Source: Chrysomallon squamiferum (Eukaryota; Mollusca; Gastropoda; Neomphalida; Peltospiridae). From it: a DNA stretch of 64,000 nucleotides. Positions within the stretch are counted from its first letter, which is position 1, and the number at the start of each line of letters is the position of its first letter. Positions 28,926-41,335 of the stretch are shown here, one piece after another. The stretch is from assembly GCA_012295275.1 (NCBI GenBank), contig CM022665.1, positions 35,537,022 to 35,601,021 of the forward strand, in the 5' to 3' direction. The notes below the pieces were generated by a model. It was not told the DNA's origin. It saw only the letters and a list, made by a program, of their open reading frames with translations, and searched no databases. A program made the translations under genes and the position numbers.

Positions 28926-29105
28926 AACATTGATAAATGTTTGTTTTTAAGACTGCGAAAATGCAGTAGATGAAGCTAATTATCTCACAGGTATGTTAGT
29001 TGATATAATAACCTAACACGATAAATGCTTGTTTCCTGGATAAAGAAAATCCGGTAATTTCGGCTAATGGTTGAGTCATCGTGTAATGTTAGTCATTTCT
29101 TCTTT
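28926..29105. repeat. Imperfect tandem duplication, about 88-bp unit
   Basis: Copy one has TTGATAAATGTTTGTTT from about 28930 and TATGTTAGTTG near 28992. Copy two has ACGATAAATGCTTGTTT from about 29018 and TAATGTTAGTCAT near 29083. The GATAAATG anchors are 88 bp apart. An internal GAAAAT and GCTAAT also align between the copies. Divergence is substantial. Confidence 0.55.
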
Positions 29106-31114
29106 TTTAATTCTCTCTCTCTCTCAGTGTTTGAATATGCGTGTCTATATGTTTTTTATGCACGTATGTGTCTATGTGTTTCTGAGATTTAGGAATGAAT
29201 ATTCTGTCGTCTTATGTATTTCTGGTTAGACTTTGCACATAGACAGTATTTGGAAACGCTCTGGCACCATATGAAAAAGTCCAATCATGATCTCACAAAT
29301 GTCAAATGCCGCTGACAAGACTTAAACGTACGTCATCCATTCTCCGGAGGCGGAGAGTGATACAGCTGGACTGTTAAGAGAACCCTGTGTACTAGTCGAC
29401 GGTAATTAGCACTTCCTTCTCTATATGTGTCTGTGCGTGCGCGTGAATATATGCGTGCGCCAAAAATAAAAGACCCTTTCCTGCCTCGTAACAGTAACAT
29501 TTAAACATGTGTAATACTTGTTCAGTGTTATTTAAATAAATAAAAGTCACAGCGCACGTAGATTATTTTTACTCCGATTGGTTCCTTTTCGTTATCTTTA
29601 TCTGTCTGTCTCATACCTGTGTCGGTCTGTGTAACTGTTATTTCAAGGTTTTCATCCTTCAGCGTTATGTATTTTCTTTTTATCTTTGACTCATTTTTAT
29701 TTTTATTGTTATTTTTTTAATGTATACGTAATGTTTTTTCAATACGTAAAATATAAAGACTGCTTTCATAAAATGTAAAAGAAAAGAAAATGAACACATT
29801 AAATCAAAACTAAAATTTCAGAATCGATTTTATTTTCTGCATCACATCATAGAAAAGTCATTGCTATAAATGTGTATGTGTCTTATAATGCGATGATGTA
29901 TGAGTGTTGTCTAACCAACTGTTTGAAAAAAAAAAAAGTTTCAGGAAGTCTGAGGGGAAAAAAAAAATTATTTCTTTAAAACTAATCGTGGTAAACCGAC
30001 GGAAACAAGCTTACTACCCTTTATTCATCATACATATCATCAATCATTAAATTGTAATTTTATCATTGTTCACTAGAAATGGATGGATGGATGAGTGGAT
30101 AAATAAACGAAGAAACGAAAGTTTAGCAACATTTCAGCATTAATATCAGCGTCATAATGTTTCTTTGTAAAATCTTACACCTTCGCATAATGCTTACCTG
30201 AAAATGGAGTTTCATGTAGCCAAAGCTTGGACTAGTTTTATCAGTTAACAGCAAATGACAATTTACATAAACACAAAAACACATATCACAGCTTTAGGCG
30301 ATCCTTTCGTGAAGCACAGAAATGGGTGAGAAATAGCCTCATGGATACACTAAGGAGAATCGTCCTTGTGACCTATCACATTTGATGTCGCTTATCACAC
30401 AGAAATGTGTTCAGAAGGTTACCACGAATGTATTTTCAATTACTTGAAGGCCCAAAAACGGTTACGGACAAAACAAACACGATGGAACTTAGTTCCTTCC
30501 TTACCTATTTTTTTTCATTTGTAATTTTCTTCTGTGTTTTCTTTCGTTTACATTTTCTGTCACTCGTTTCATTTATGATTTATTTCTCATTTTTATCTAA
30601 ATGTTATTTATTTACATATTTATTTTACACCAAGCCACCAAAAGGGAAGAGCAGTCACCCCAACCGACATTTATATATTGCTTCTGAGATAGCGTTTTGA
30701 CACGCAAAATAAATTCTGGGAACGAGAAAATAATTGAAGATATAGAGTGGTAAACGTTGCTGCCGCGAGGCAGGAAACAGTCTGCTCAACATTTTCTGTC
30801 ATTTGTAATATTTTATGTTAAAAAACACCCTCAGAAACGTGCTGAGTTGTAATCGTTTACCATTCCTACAAGTTCTCGAGCCAGAGGTGAAAAAAACCCC
30901 TAGAAGAATGTCTAAATATATCTCTGTAGTTCTGAAGTTCTAATACATTATGAATGACGAAGACTGAGGAGTGATGAGTGATTTTGTATGACTGTTGTAT
31001 TACTGATATGACGTATAGTATCTAAGTTACTACAAATTTTAATGCTGTTTGTAGCATTTTATTGTTCTTTTTCTAAATTATAGTATGTAAGTTATTACTT
31101 ATGTAAGTTCAGTG
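29106..31114. other. Unassigned sequence, 2 kb
   Basis: Contains a short CT run at 29111-29126, GT/GC alternation near 29430-29460 and GGAT units near 30080. A small GC-richer patch at 29300-29410 includes TCTCCGGAGG. The frame at 30407-30700 has no recognisable domain. Confidence 0.45.
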
Positions 31115-31248
31115 AGCGAATGTTACACCAATAGAAAAATAAATTAATTCCAATATTTAACTTTGAAATACAGAAAAATCTCTTTATTTCGATATCTCAA
31201 AGTTAAATATACGAATTAATTTATTTTTTGATTGGTGTAACATTCAGT
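31115..31248. mobile_element. Palindromic (foldback) MITE-like hairpin, 134 bp
   Basis: Arms 31118-31170 and 31193-31245 are inverted copies matching at 48 of 53 positions around a 22-nt loop (31171-31192). Each arm begins GAATGTTACACCAAT and continues through AAATAAATTAATTC. GTTCAGTG (31107-31114) and GTTCAGTA (31249-31256) flank it as a candidate 8-bp target duplication with one mismatch. The likely origin is a foldback MITE, possibly of a superfamily with 8-bp TSDs. If transcribed it would form one long hairpin, so a small-RNA precursor is the alternative. Confidence 0.6.
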
Positions 31249-31256
31249 GTTCAGTA

Positions 31257-31876
31257 CTACAAGTTCAACACATAATTATGATCTTCTAGTCAATATATCG
31301 TTTAAACGTACAGACATATTACATACAATCGCACGTACACACACACACACACATTTTTCTTTTTTGATGAATATCAACACGTACATCATTTCAAATGTAA
31401 ATTCTTGAGACTGTAGATTTTGAACTGATCACTTGAAAAAACAAGATTATAATTCAGAGTACCTGAAATAATCTTGATAACAGTTGACAGCTATTTGTTT
31501 CAATTACAGTACACAGTCAGAGTGAAAGATAAGATACAAGTGGAAACATACGAAAACCTCCCACAACGATCTTATTTCCAGACTAAATCATTACTGAAGC
31601 AGTCATTGATTAATTTATTTAAAAAAAAAAAAAATCCATTACTGCATGTACTAATTCTTCGTATACCAACTGGTTTTATCAGTGACACGTCATTATCTAC
31701 AGTGATGTATTTTCTTAATATTTTGTAAACATCAGATGATATAATGTGAAATTATTACATCTTCAGTTTTTATCACGTATGTTGATTTTGTTCTACGTGT
31801 AGAAAAAGAAAAAAAGAGTTATATTAACAAACCGTAAATTTCATTGTCAATTAACCTGTCTGACTTTTATGCATTT

Positions 31877-31878
<2 letters not shown>
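31257..31878. other. Unassigned sequence
   Basis: Contains a short AC run at about 31337-31352 and an A-run near 31620. No gene is recognised. Confidence 0.45.

Positions 31879-31931
<53 letters not shown>
31879..31931. repeat. (AC)n microsatellite
   Basis: Uninterrupted AC tract of about 53 bp. Confidence 0.96.
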
Positions 31932-31933
<2 letters not shown>

Positions 31934-33327
31934 TACTTACATATATATATGTTCAAGTTTTAAAGTACGTGATAAAAATGACTACTCCTCTGGATGAATG
32001 AAAAAAAAAAAAAGATTCCATTTTATCCCCATGAGGTACAAGCTGATACTTAGAAAGCACCGTATGTTATTTATATCAGAGGTAAGCTTGGTGGATTATG
32101 ATTCATATGATTGCTAAACTGTCAGGCTTCTGCGTGTTTCTGTAATTGTTAAATGGCGTGTCGGCAAGAAGAGGAAGCATTATCGGCACTTATGAATGGA
32201 CCTGGCGGCAAAAATGGCGGGCAGACGTCGGAGCACGTCCCAACACAAAAGGAATTTGTAATCATGTTTTGTAAAGATACAGTCCATTATTGAACCGAGC
32301 CGCAAAACGAAACGTGACTTCGAACTACTGTAGCCGATGTCTGTATTAACATGGTATCATATACAGGCTTTGCTCATGATGAATCGCAAAGATAGCAGAT
32401 TCCGGATAATTCCGGTAGTAAGAGATCGTGTCAGATCGGCGATTTGTACGCGCGCCCCGAACAATTATTAGCATTATTTACTGCAGATCCTTGTTTGAGT
32501 AACCGGATGTTCTTCTTCTTGTCTAACATTCGACCTTCAGTGGAAGGCATTCATGTCCTAATTGCTTGACTCTGCCAGTTGAACGGCGAAATGACTACAT
32601 TGATTTTTGTGAAGAACTCTCGAGATAATTGCGCGAGGTTGTCTTAACTAGCACATTTATAAGGAGAACGGCTTATTAGTACTGTGCATGTTCTAACACA
32701 AGCCGAACAAATAGTATCTTAACGTAAGTCAGAACAGCTATGACATCAACGAATTTATCTGTGATAATAGTTCACCACTACTATTATTGCTGTCATCACC
32801 ATCATCACCGTTGACGATACTGTTGTTGTTTATATGTTTTTCCTTATTTTGGCGTATCTGTTACAAAGAACATACAAACATTTCCTAAAATACCTTTTGT
32901 TCATTCTACATTTTTTGCACTACTGAGATACGTTTTTCTCATTGATCCATATTACTTTATTACTCAAAACAGCGTGTAAACCATGAAACCTTTTCCGCTC
33001 CTATAACTTTATTGAAGGTTCTCTAAATAGCAGCGTAAGCTACCACGAAACAGTGATAGAAATGATTTAGTTAACTTCTATAGGAAACTGAGAAATAATT
33101 ACTGGAAAAAGTAAAAGAATAGATGGATGCTTGAAGATCTCCCAGTCCAAGGATACCACTGATGGACAACATATTAAAGTAAAATAAAGGTATTTTGAAG
33201 GAACATTTACTACACATAAACTACCTAGATACATCCACGTCCTTGCTTGGAAAGGACTTCTAAAACAGACAATAAACGAATGAAAATAAAGTTAATTTTA
33301 AAAATATTTAATCCCTATTTATCAGAA
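31932..33327. other. Repeat-poor island (32140-32700) and flanks
   Basis: The core at about 32140-32700 is free of simple repeats, GC-richer and has clustered CpG, for example TACGCGCGCCCCGAAC near 32448. No frame over 60 codons crosses it, which argues against a long exon and makes a non-coding regulatory element the more natural guess. The flanks are AT-rich and unassigned. Confidence 0.4.
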
Positions 33328-33443
33328 ATATATATATATATATATATATGAAAAGTTTCGGTTCCTTTTATATATCGTTTTACTTAGTATTTTTGTATTT
33401 CAGATATCGTTTTCTTTTGTTTATTTATTTATTTATTTATTTC
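33328..33443. repeat. (AT)n and (TTTA)n short arrays
   Basis: AT run at about 33328-33349 and TTTA run at about 33420-33443, with unique T-rich sequence between. Confidence 0.85.
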
Positions 33444-33742
33444 AGGAAGCAGATAGCACTGGTTAAATTTCATACAACAAGTACAGACTGCTAGAGAAAT
33501 GACATTTATGTTAACAGTAAACTTGATTAACTTGAACAGCCCGTGTACAGCTGTGCAGAACCTCTAAAATACAGACTATTCCATTTTACTTACATTAACT
33601 GTAAAGTGATACTTTAAATAAACATAGATTATGTGTTAACAGCATTTCTGGCTATATATTTTGTACATTTCATTATCGTTCAATTTTATGATTGCGAAAC
33701 ATATGCAGTGAGTATTAGAAAAAATGTCTGCGTCAGATAAAT

Positions 33743-33869
<127 letters not shown>

Positions 33870-34149
33870 ATAAATGAGTAAGTAAATAATAAAACCTACA
33901 TGAAATCGACTTAGAATAAATGTATCAATTTACATGAAAAACCTTTTACAAGATTTTCTTTAATTTCCAATTATTCTTTCAGTCTTTCAAAAAGTTTTTC
34001 CTTTATTTTTCAGAAATTTTATTTGAAACCTGTTTTGTGCACGTGAATAGACATTACAAACACTATAAGTAATTCTATCCCATTTGTACAATATCATAAT
34101 AAAAATTCAAATCTTAAAAATTACCTAAAAAACCCCCTTACGGTTTATT

Positions 34150-34410
34150 TCTTTATTCATTACTTCAGTAATTCATTTGTTCATTCGTCTGTTCGTTCAT
34201 TCATTCGTTCGTTCATTGATCTTTATTTAAATCGTTTCATTTGTTCTTTATTTAATCGTTTTGGGTTGTTTTTTTGTTTATTCATTTTATTTGTTCTGTT
34301 TTTTTAATCATTTCATTTGTTCTTTATTTAATTGTTTCATTTGTTCATTAATCTGTTCATTCATTACTTTGTTATTTCGTAATTAATCAGCCTGTTCGTT
34401 CTATTTCTTC
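34150..34410. repeat. Degenerate TTCATTTGTTC-rich tandem sequence
   Basis: Loose repetition of GTTCATTCATTCGTTC and of TTTCATTTGTTCTTTATTTA, the latter near 34235, 34308 and 34334, in a T-rich strand. Unit boundaries are poorly defined. Confidence 0.6.
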
Positions 34411-35433
34411 CTTTCTTCTTTTCACCCACTTTTTCGTTTATCAGACAGAAATCTTTCGAAAGGCGGCAAGTGCAGGATAATCAGGAAATAAAGCCGAAAA
34501 TTCCCAAACGAGCTGTTTTAACGACAAAACAGCTATGTTATCAAGATAAACAAATCGATCTCTTTCTCAAGCAAGACAATTTTCAAACTTTTCGCTACTT
34601 ACCATCATCCATCAGACAGTTAATGTTCAAGTTATGAGGACACAGTTTTAATCAGTCGATTGAAACAGGTTAATGGAAATAATTTATCGAAAGATCACAC
34701 ATCTAGGTTGATCGATGACAATATTTTCACTCTGTGCAAAAGGTAAATGGGGAAAGAAATCGTTTAAATTCGTATAAACTGCGGATTATACGGACTTTTT
34801 GCCGCCCGCAGAGTCGTTACAAAGTCTAAATCTATATCTGACATTTTCCTCTATATGTCCTTACATCGAGATATATGAAATTGCAAAAATGGACGACTGA
34901 ATGAATGTGTGAATGATTTGTTTTAGCTATTAAACTAGAATTACTTAGGATCCCAAGAATTATTGATATAGCCGTAGGGTTATTGCATACATGTCGGTAC
35001 AAGGTCATTTTATATACTACTACAAGCAGACACACCAAAAGAACGACTATTTGAAGAATAACATCAGCACTATCGTAATCAGTTTGGCATCCACTGGTTT
35101 TTGTTAATAATTGAGAATAGTTCTTTAGAAAGTATCATGCGCTATAAATAACCTTCTTCCTATGCTGTTTAGGGCCAATGGGAAAACGCGTTATAAATAA
35201 TAAACACTGTATTCCAGACAGACTTAATCGGTGTTATAATTTGTTAGCAGGGAAAGTAATATTCTCCATTTTTCTTTTATTATTTTTAATTATGATAATA
35301 CTATTAGTTTCACAATGTTATTGAAAGATTTAGGAACTGTCGTCTTTAATTTAATATAATCTATAATCTTGACTGTACTTTAAATATTGGATTGTTAGCA
35401 GAAAAATGACAAATATTGATGATGAAATGATAG
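34411..35433. other. Unassigned sequence
   Basis: A repeat-poor patch at 34440-34840 has a somewhat balanced composition and no domain-bearing frame. The rest is AT-rich. Confidence 0.45.
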
Positions 35434-35441
35434 TAAATAAA

Positions 35442-35472
<31 letters not shown>

Positions 35473-35474
35473 TA
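35434..35474. repeat. (AAAT)n-(AAT)n microsatellite
   Basis: AAAT units passing directly into AAT units, followed by decayed AGT/GTA triplets to about 35530. Confidence 0.93.
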
Positions 35475-35589
35475 CAGCATTAGTAGTATTATTCGTAGTA
35501 ATAGCAGCAGTGGTAGTGACAGTAGTAGCTGTAATGAATAAAATATTCTTCTCGAATATTAAATCACAGAGAATTTAATTTAACTGGAA

Positions 35590-36080
35590 TTTATAATCAA
35601 TACTGAAAATATTATTTTACTCTTAACAAAGAACTAGAAAACACCTTTTAACAAATCTAGATGGCCAAATGTAAACGATCTAACACTGAAACTGCAGAGA
35701 ATTTTTATTATTTTAATTTTTTTAATTTTGTTTTTATAAAAATTAATAGATAAATTAATAAACAACTTAATGCCTAAACGATAGAGTATATCAATCAGAC
35801 AAACTAATACTTAAACTATAGACACTATCGTTAAATAAATAAATAAATATATAAATATGCTATTTAATACTAAAACAGTAGAGAATATTTTTTATCTTTA
35901 AACAGACAGACAGATACATATGCTTATTTAATACTAAAATAATAAAGAAATTTGATAAATAATATTAAACAAACGAACAAACAGACAAACAGACAGAGAT
36001 AAGTCAGTAAGTAAGTAAATAAATAAATAAAGAAATAAACAACTCCACTAATACCGAGGCTATGGAGACTAATTATTATT
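35590..36080. repeat. Decayed tandem repeat, period about 60 bp
   Basis: An anchor of the form AATACTAAAACWATAGAGAAT recurs near 35600, 35681, 35769, 35808, 35867, 35929 and 36050. Intervals are irregular: about 81, 88, 39, 59, 62 and 121. Several copies are followed by AAACAGACAGACAAAC-type and AAAT-type sequence. The irregular spacing points to an ancient array with indels and inserted AAAT slippage. Confidence 0.5.
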
Positions 36081-38102
36081 GAGCAAGTCAAATTATTTGT
36101 CCTTTGTGTGTTAACTTAGTTAGCCAACATAACGAGTAATCCTAGCATGGAGAGGGTTAATTTTCTTTTATGATTATCATTCACAAAATCGATATAAACA
36201 GTTGCTCACAAAAGGCTGTGGCTGAGAATATTCGAAATGTTAAGCTTTGTGATGAAGATGAAGTAAAAAAAAAAAAAATTCTGCAAGAAAGTAAATTGGC
36301 TTTTTTCTCCAGGATCGTCTTAAAATATCGCAGATTCAAATTCATACCACAGCTCTAAAGAAGAATGACAGGGAAACAAATTAATGTATCATATATTCGA
36401 GTTGACATTATAATTTTAAAGATGAATGGATACATGGATGAATTTATCACGGATGGATGGATGGAATTACGATGGATGGACGGACGGATGAATGGAAACA
36501 GATGGCTATTTTAGTCTACTTTATTTAATAAAAAGAATACGGAAAATAAAATTCACATAATTGCCTTCCAGTCCTTTCAGCCTACGTTCATAAATAAATA
36601 AAGTAATAACCCATACGCTAGTTTCATTTTCTAACATTACACATAAAACAGGACAATATTCATGAAATAAGATGACAAGCTGCTGTGTTTATTGAGATAG
36701 ACAAAAAAGCGATCATGGGAAAACGAAACAGCATGCTAACTGTTAATGATTTATAGCTAAGTGCACACATGCGTAATTGAATTTATCTCAACAAAGCCTT
36801 AATATTGGTTTTGATTAATATAGTTATTGTAAAACTGCGGTCAGTCTGGGAGATTCAAAATCGATCTTATCAGAGTTATTCTCGTACAGTCCGCAACACA
36901 GTTTTCAGCAATCAGTGTTTGTAAAACAAGGCATCTACACCAATAAAAGTGTGGGAGGGACGTGATAATAAAGACATGAAAAAAAAAAATGGATGGATAG
37001 ATGAATGAATCAGTAAATGACAAAAGACATACAAAATGAATGGATGGGAAACAGAGAGATAAGAAAAGAGCAAATTAATGAAATACAAAAGGTAACTGAA
37101 AATGACAGAAATTGAAAATGATATACATAAAACAAGAGTACTCGGTCAGTGGACACATCCAGTCAGCTGAATTTAGATTTAAAAACCAGATTAGAAAAAC
37201 GTTATCGATTACAGTGACAAGTCTGACATCTATACATTAAAAAGAACATTTATAACACAAATATTCAAGGTCACTTAATTAATATTTCAAATATTTTTGC
37301 GATACCCCGTGTCTTATTTTCCGTTCCAGTCTGTGTCTAATTGTTTCTCTGTCGAGTTTTACAGTGTATGCTTGAGTGTGTAATTATAAACGATTCCTTT
37401 CTGTTAATGAAAAGAATAGCCTGTGGAGGCATATTTCAGGTTTCCTCTCTCCTCGTTACGTAGATAACATTTGCCTGATAGCTAATAACAGAAAAAATTA
37501 AAAACTATACAAATATGTTGAAATACAATTAATCAAATATTCATTCATTACACAGATAATAATATATTTCGCATCACTTAAACATAAACATTAAAAATGT
37601 CTAGATATTGTTAAACACTTTATTCATTCATTACATATGATAACGATTAACAGGTGTCGAATATGACCGTATCACAGATAAATAAGACAATAATAATAAA
37701 ACAATTAATATAGTATGTGCATGTGTCGCGGTTTCTGTAAACGCAGATTAATTAATTCATTAGAAAACAGAAAATTAGATGATATATAAATTATCCCGGT
37801 TCGCGGTGTTCACTACAAAGGAAAACACACGTATTAACATTGTTTCAAGGGGATAATTTAAACAGACAAAAGCTGTACAAACAAATCGATTACAATGTGC
37901 TCTGTATTATACTAACAATGAGATGAACACAAGTTGTGTTTCTCGGTCAAAATCGATTCTAGGAATTTCTGACATTTTCGCATAATTAGAGAAATTGGTC
38001 GTGGCTTTAATTTAGCTGATTGTTCTAGGATACGAAAAACAGGCCTTAAGAGAGAAACAGGAGACACAAGAATGAAAACTGAGGAAATAAAATATAAAAA
38101 AT

Positions 38103-38104
<2 letters not shown>
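36081..38104. other. Unassigned sequence, 2 kb
   Basis: Contains GGAT/ATGGATGG-type units at about 36420-36495. Also has a 14-bp repeat, TATTCATTCATTAC, at 37538 and 37621. No gene is recognised. Confidence 0.45.
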
Positions 38105-38147
<43 letters not shown>

Positions 38148-38160
38148 GCGCGCGCACACA
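38105..38160. repeat. (CA)n-(CG)n alternating tract
   Basis: About 20 CA units run into about five CG units, then CA again. Alternating purine-pyrimidine of this kind, especially with CG, is the classic Z-DNA-prone sequence. Confidence 0.95.
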
Positions 38161-39000
38161 TATATAAACATACAAACAGGTTCATTATAACTGAAAATCA
38201 CTACAAAATGTACTTCTAGAACTTCCGACTCGCAACACGATTTGTAGCCATAGTGAATTTCAACAATAAATATATTTTAAAATCCAAATCTTCTTTTCTC
38301 TTATCCTTTTTACAGATAAGTTCTATCATGCACAGATCAGAGGTTATACATTTTTTAAATTGCACAAGGAAACTACGGTAGCCTCTCTATAAGATATCAA
38401 CAGATAAAGAGAGGTAGCCATAAAAACAGAGCCACACATGCAAGGAGGAAACGAGAGAGAAGATTAGCGAAATGCTCCATGATAGATATGGATATAAAAC
38501 GTTATCATTAATATGTTGTTAATCGTTTAATACAAATTATACCTGTGAGAAAGTTAATTTATTTCTTTATTAGAATTTCAAGTTCATGGACAAGAATATT
38601 GTTGTTAAAATCAATTTGATGGGCAGTAAGTACACACGGACACGTGTTTAGTTCATTAAAAGTGAAATCTGATAAATAATATTTAATTTCAAAATTTTTA
38701 AACTTTCGCTATCTGTAATACTGTGAAAAATTTGCATCAGTGAACGTTTATACGTGAAACTTAGAAATGTGCGGGTTTAAATGATGTATACCAGATGTAA
38801 AACAAATCTTGAAATAAGAAACGTGTTTTGTTTTGTAATTTTTTTTTTGAAAACACATACATACATACATATATAATTTAATTGTGAAGAAAATATAATT
38901 AGTGTATGAGTAAAGAATATAATTAGGAATTTGTTATGCTGTAAAATGATCATGATAATAAATGTTATAACTATAATAACAAACATGACAATGTTGACTA
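38161..39000. other. Unassigned AT-rich sequence
   Basis: No gene, transposon terminus or long repeat is recognised. Confidence 0.45.
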
Positions 39001-39188
39001 TAATAAATAATATGATGATGATAATGAATATGATTTGACGGTGACGAAGTCGAAGTCGGTGATGATGATAATGACGATGTCGATGATGATGATGATAATG
39101 ACTATAATAATTATAAAAATAATAATAAATTTAAAAGTAGTAGTAGTAGTTGGTGTTGTTGTTGTAGAAATGGTAGCGGTAGTATAGT

Positions 39189-39248
<60 letters not shown>

Positions 39249-39250
39249 AG
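39001..39250. repeat. GAT/AAT/GTA triplet mosaic
   Basis: GAT triplets (39010-39110), then GTA/GTT triplets, then a clean AAT array at about 39188-39243. Confidence 0.88.
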
Positions 39251-39860
39251 CGGTAGCAGCAACACCAGTAATAACAATAAAATAACGATTTTTTTTTTTT
39301 TTATAACCTTTTTAGTTTGATTAACTGTATATATTCTTTACGTAGCAGACACACACAGTATCCACACTTATTATTTATAGAGTCGTTATTTACTTGGATA
39401 CCGTGCCTGGTGACACATCATATTATTCTACCTGTTTTTCTCTTCACACAACGAGAATTGTTCCAAACTGTAAAAGTGCCAACATTCCACAAGACAGTGA
39501 GAGTTGCCATAGAACATTTGTAAAACAAGATCTAACAAGTACTCGTCATACAGAAATCAACAATAAGTAATTCAAGATGCGTTAATAACCAGCTCAAAGA
39601 GTTTATTGTTTTGGTAATACGGTCTTTGCTTTTTATTTGTATTATTAGCCTCTTTTTTTTTTTAAAGTAATGACTCAGGACAGAAATATTTACAGAACAA
39701 CTGGAAGATATTTTTTGTCGTCAGAACTGGATTTGAAGTAAAGTAAATTAATATTTTATTGTTGAGGAAACTAAAGTGCATACCATTTATAATAGAATAT
39801 AATTTATATCAAAATGTCAGCGCGATCATAACCTAATATAGAAATAATAGCAGTGGTAAT
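39251..39860. other. Unassigned sequence with T-runs
   Basis: T-runs near 39289-39302 and 39652-39664. No gene is recognised. Confidence 0.45.
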
Positions 39861-39869
39861 GCTGATATG

Positions 39870-39893
39870 ATATAATAATAACAATAATAATAA

Positions 39894-39971
<78 letters not shown>

Positions 39972-39985
39972 AATAGTATAAAAAA
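39870..39985. repeat. (AAT)n then (GAT)n microsatellite
   Basis: AAT array to about 39925 changes by one base into a GAT array to about 39972. Minus-strand frames become poly-Ile or poly-His/Tyr. Confidence 0.95.
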
Positions 39986-41294
39986 CAACAATAATAAATA
40001 AAATAATTAATATAAAATAACATAAATAATAAAGTAACAATGACTGTAAAATACTAATGCCGCAGAACTATTAAACAAAAACAAGATAACAACAGGAGAC
40101 TTCTGGTTAGGGACGATAGATGTGTGAACTAACGGAAAACGACTACGGGCTTTCATGAAAATTCTAAAAGCTAATTAAATTTGGCTTACCACCAAGTCAA
40201 GACTGACCAGACTTCACACACAAGAAAGAGGATTTTTTATTTCGTAGTCGTGTTGGCTTGTTGCCTCGATCCATCTCACGTAACCTACAGCATGAGAAGA
40301 AATTTTCAAGTCAGACTCCAGAGTTAATCTTGGTCTCCTGAGCAGGTTTGAAAAGACAAGACGTCCATGACAGATGGATGATGCACCACGAGTACAGTGT
40401 TTTCACTTCACAGGGCCAAGATCACAGACAACACGGCTATCTTTTCCTTTCACAAATTACAGATCAATTTCGGTTTACAAAACTGGACGGCTCAGCGAAA
40501 TTAGCCGGGGAAGTATCTCGTGGATGTGCACAGCACGTCAAACCTACTCCTTAAGCCTAATTTCCTGAGGGCATTCACGCTGCCGTTGGAAAGATGCTTG
40601 CTAAAATCACACATCGCCAACGACGGCCTCCTAGAATCTTTAAAACATTAATACAGTTTGAAGACAGACAGTGTTGTATACCTTGTGCCCTGTTTCACAC
40701 AAACTCTGATCTACAGCTATGAAGTTTATTACGTTTGAAGAGTAAAAACATTTAGCGACTTTTAAAATTCCACTTCAGATAACGAACGTCCTGTACGAAG
40801 TGACGATTCTTCTTCTTATCGATACAGACCTTGTAATCATATATTCTAAACACATCAGCATTATTTCCTCCCTGCAAATCTTTCACTGTATGCTGGCGAA
40901 CTTTAGAGGTGTATTAATCCTGGGTTCTGAAGTTCTGCTTATGTCTGATAATCGAAAGGAACAAAAAACCCAAACGATTTCACTTCAGGGGATCTCGTCT
41001 GCACGGTTACATAGTTCGTCTGCCGTTAGCAACAGTTCACGCCTGCTCGCTAATAATTCTAATGTCACTCGTTATTACAGCAAATGGTGTGCGTGGTATT
41101 GCATTCCCGATGCGTACAGGGAATTCTGAGCGAGCTACGTCATCGCAATTCATGAAAAATCGTCTTCGTCAGAGTGTTACATTGCGACAGTTCGCAAGGC
41201 CTTTTACCCTAATCGATATGAGGAGAAAAACTACTGCAGAACCGCGGCCGAGCTGTAACAATTGCAAAACTTCTGAAATTTTCAATCGATCGCC
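39986..41294. other. 1.2-kb repeat-free island ending at an A-run
   Basis: From about 40080 the sequence has balanced composition and no simple repeats until the A-run at 41295. Overlapping frames (40348-40554, 40374-40568, 40800-41129 and 41062-41358, all +) have no recognisable domain. A unique segment immediately followed by a long A-run could be a retrocopy, but no AATAAA signal is seen just upstream of the run and no flanking duplication was found. Treated as unassigned. Confidence 0.4.
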
Positions 41295-41335
41295 AAAAAA
41301 AAAAAAAAAAAATAAAAAAAAAAAAAAAAAAAAAA
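41295..41335. repeat. Poly-A run with one T
   Basis: About 40 bp of A with a single T interruption near 41313. Confidence 0.95.

Noticed and set aside
31879-31931. Telomere-like or centromeric satellite DNA in the AC and GT arrays
   Set aside because: These are plain dinucleotide microsatellites. No TTAGGG-type array or long satellite monomer was seen anywhere in the window.
37538-37634. Tandem duplication signalled by TATTCATTCATTAC at 37538 and 37621
   Set aside because: Only the short 14-bp block matches. The intervening sequences do not align convincingly.
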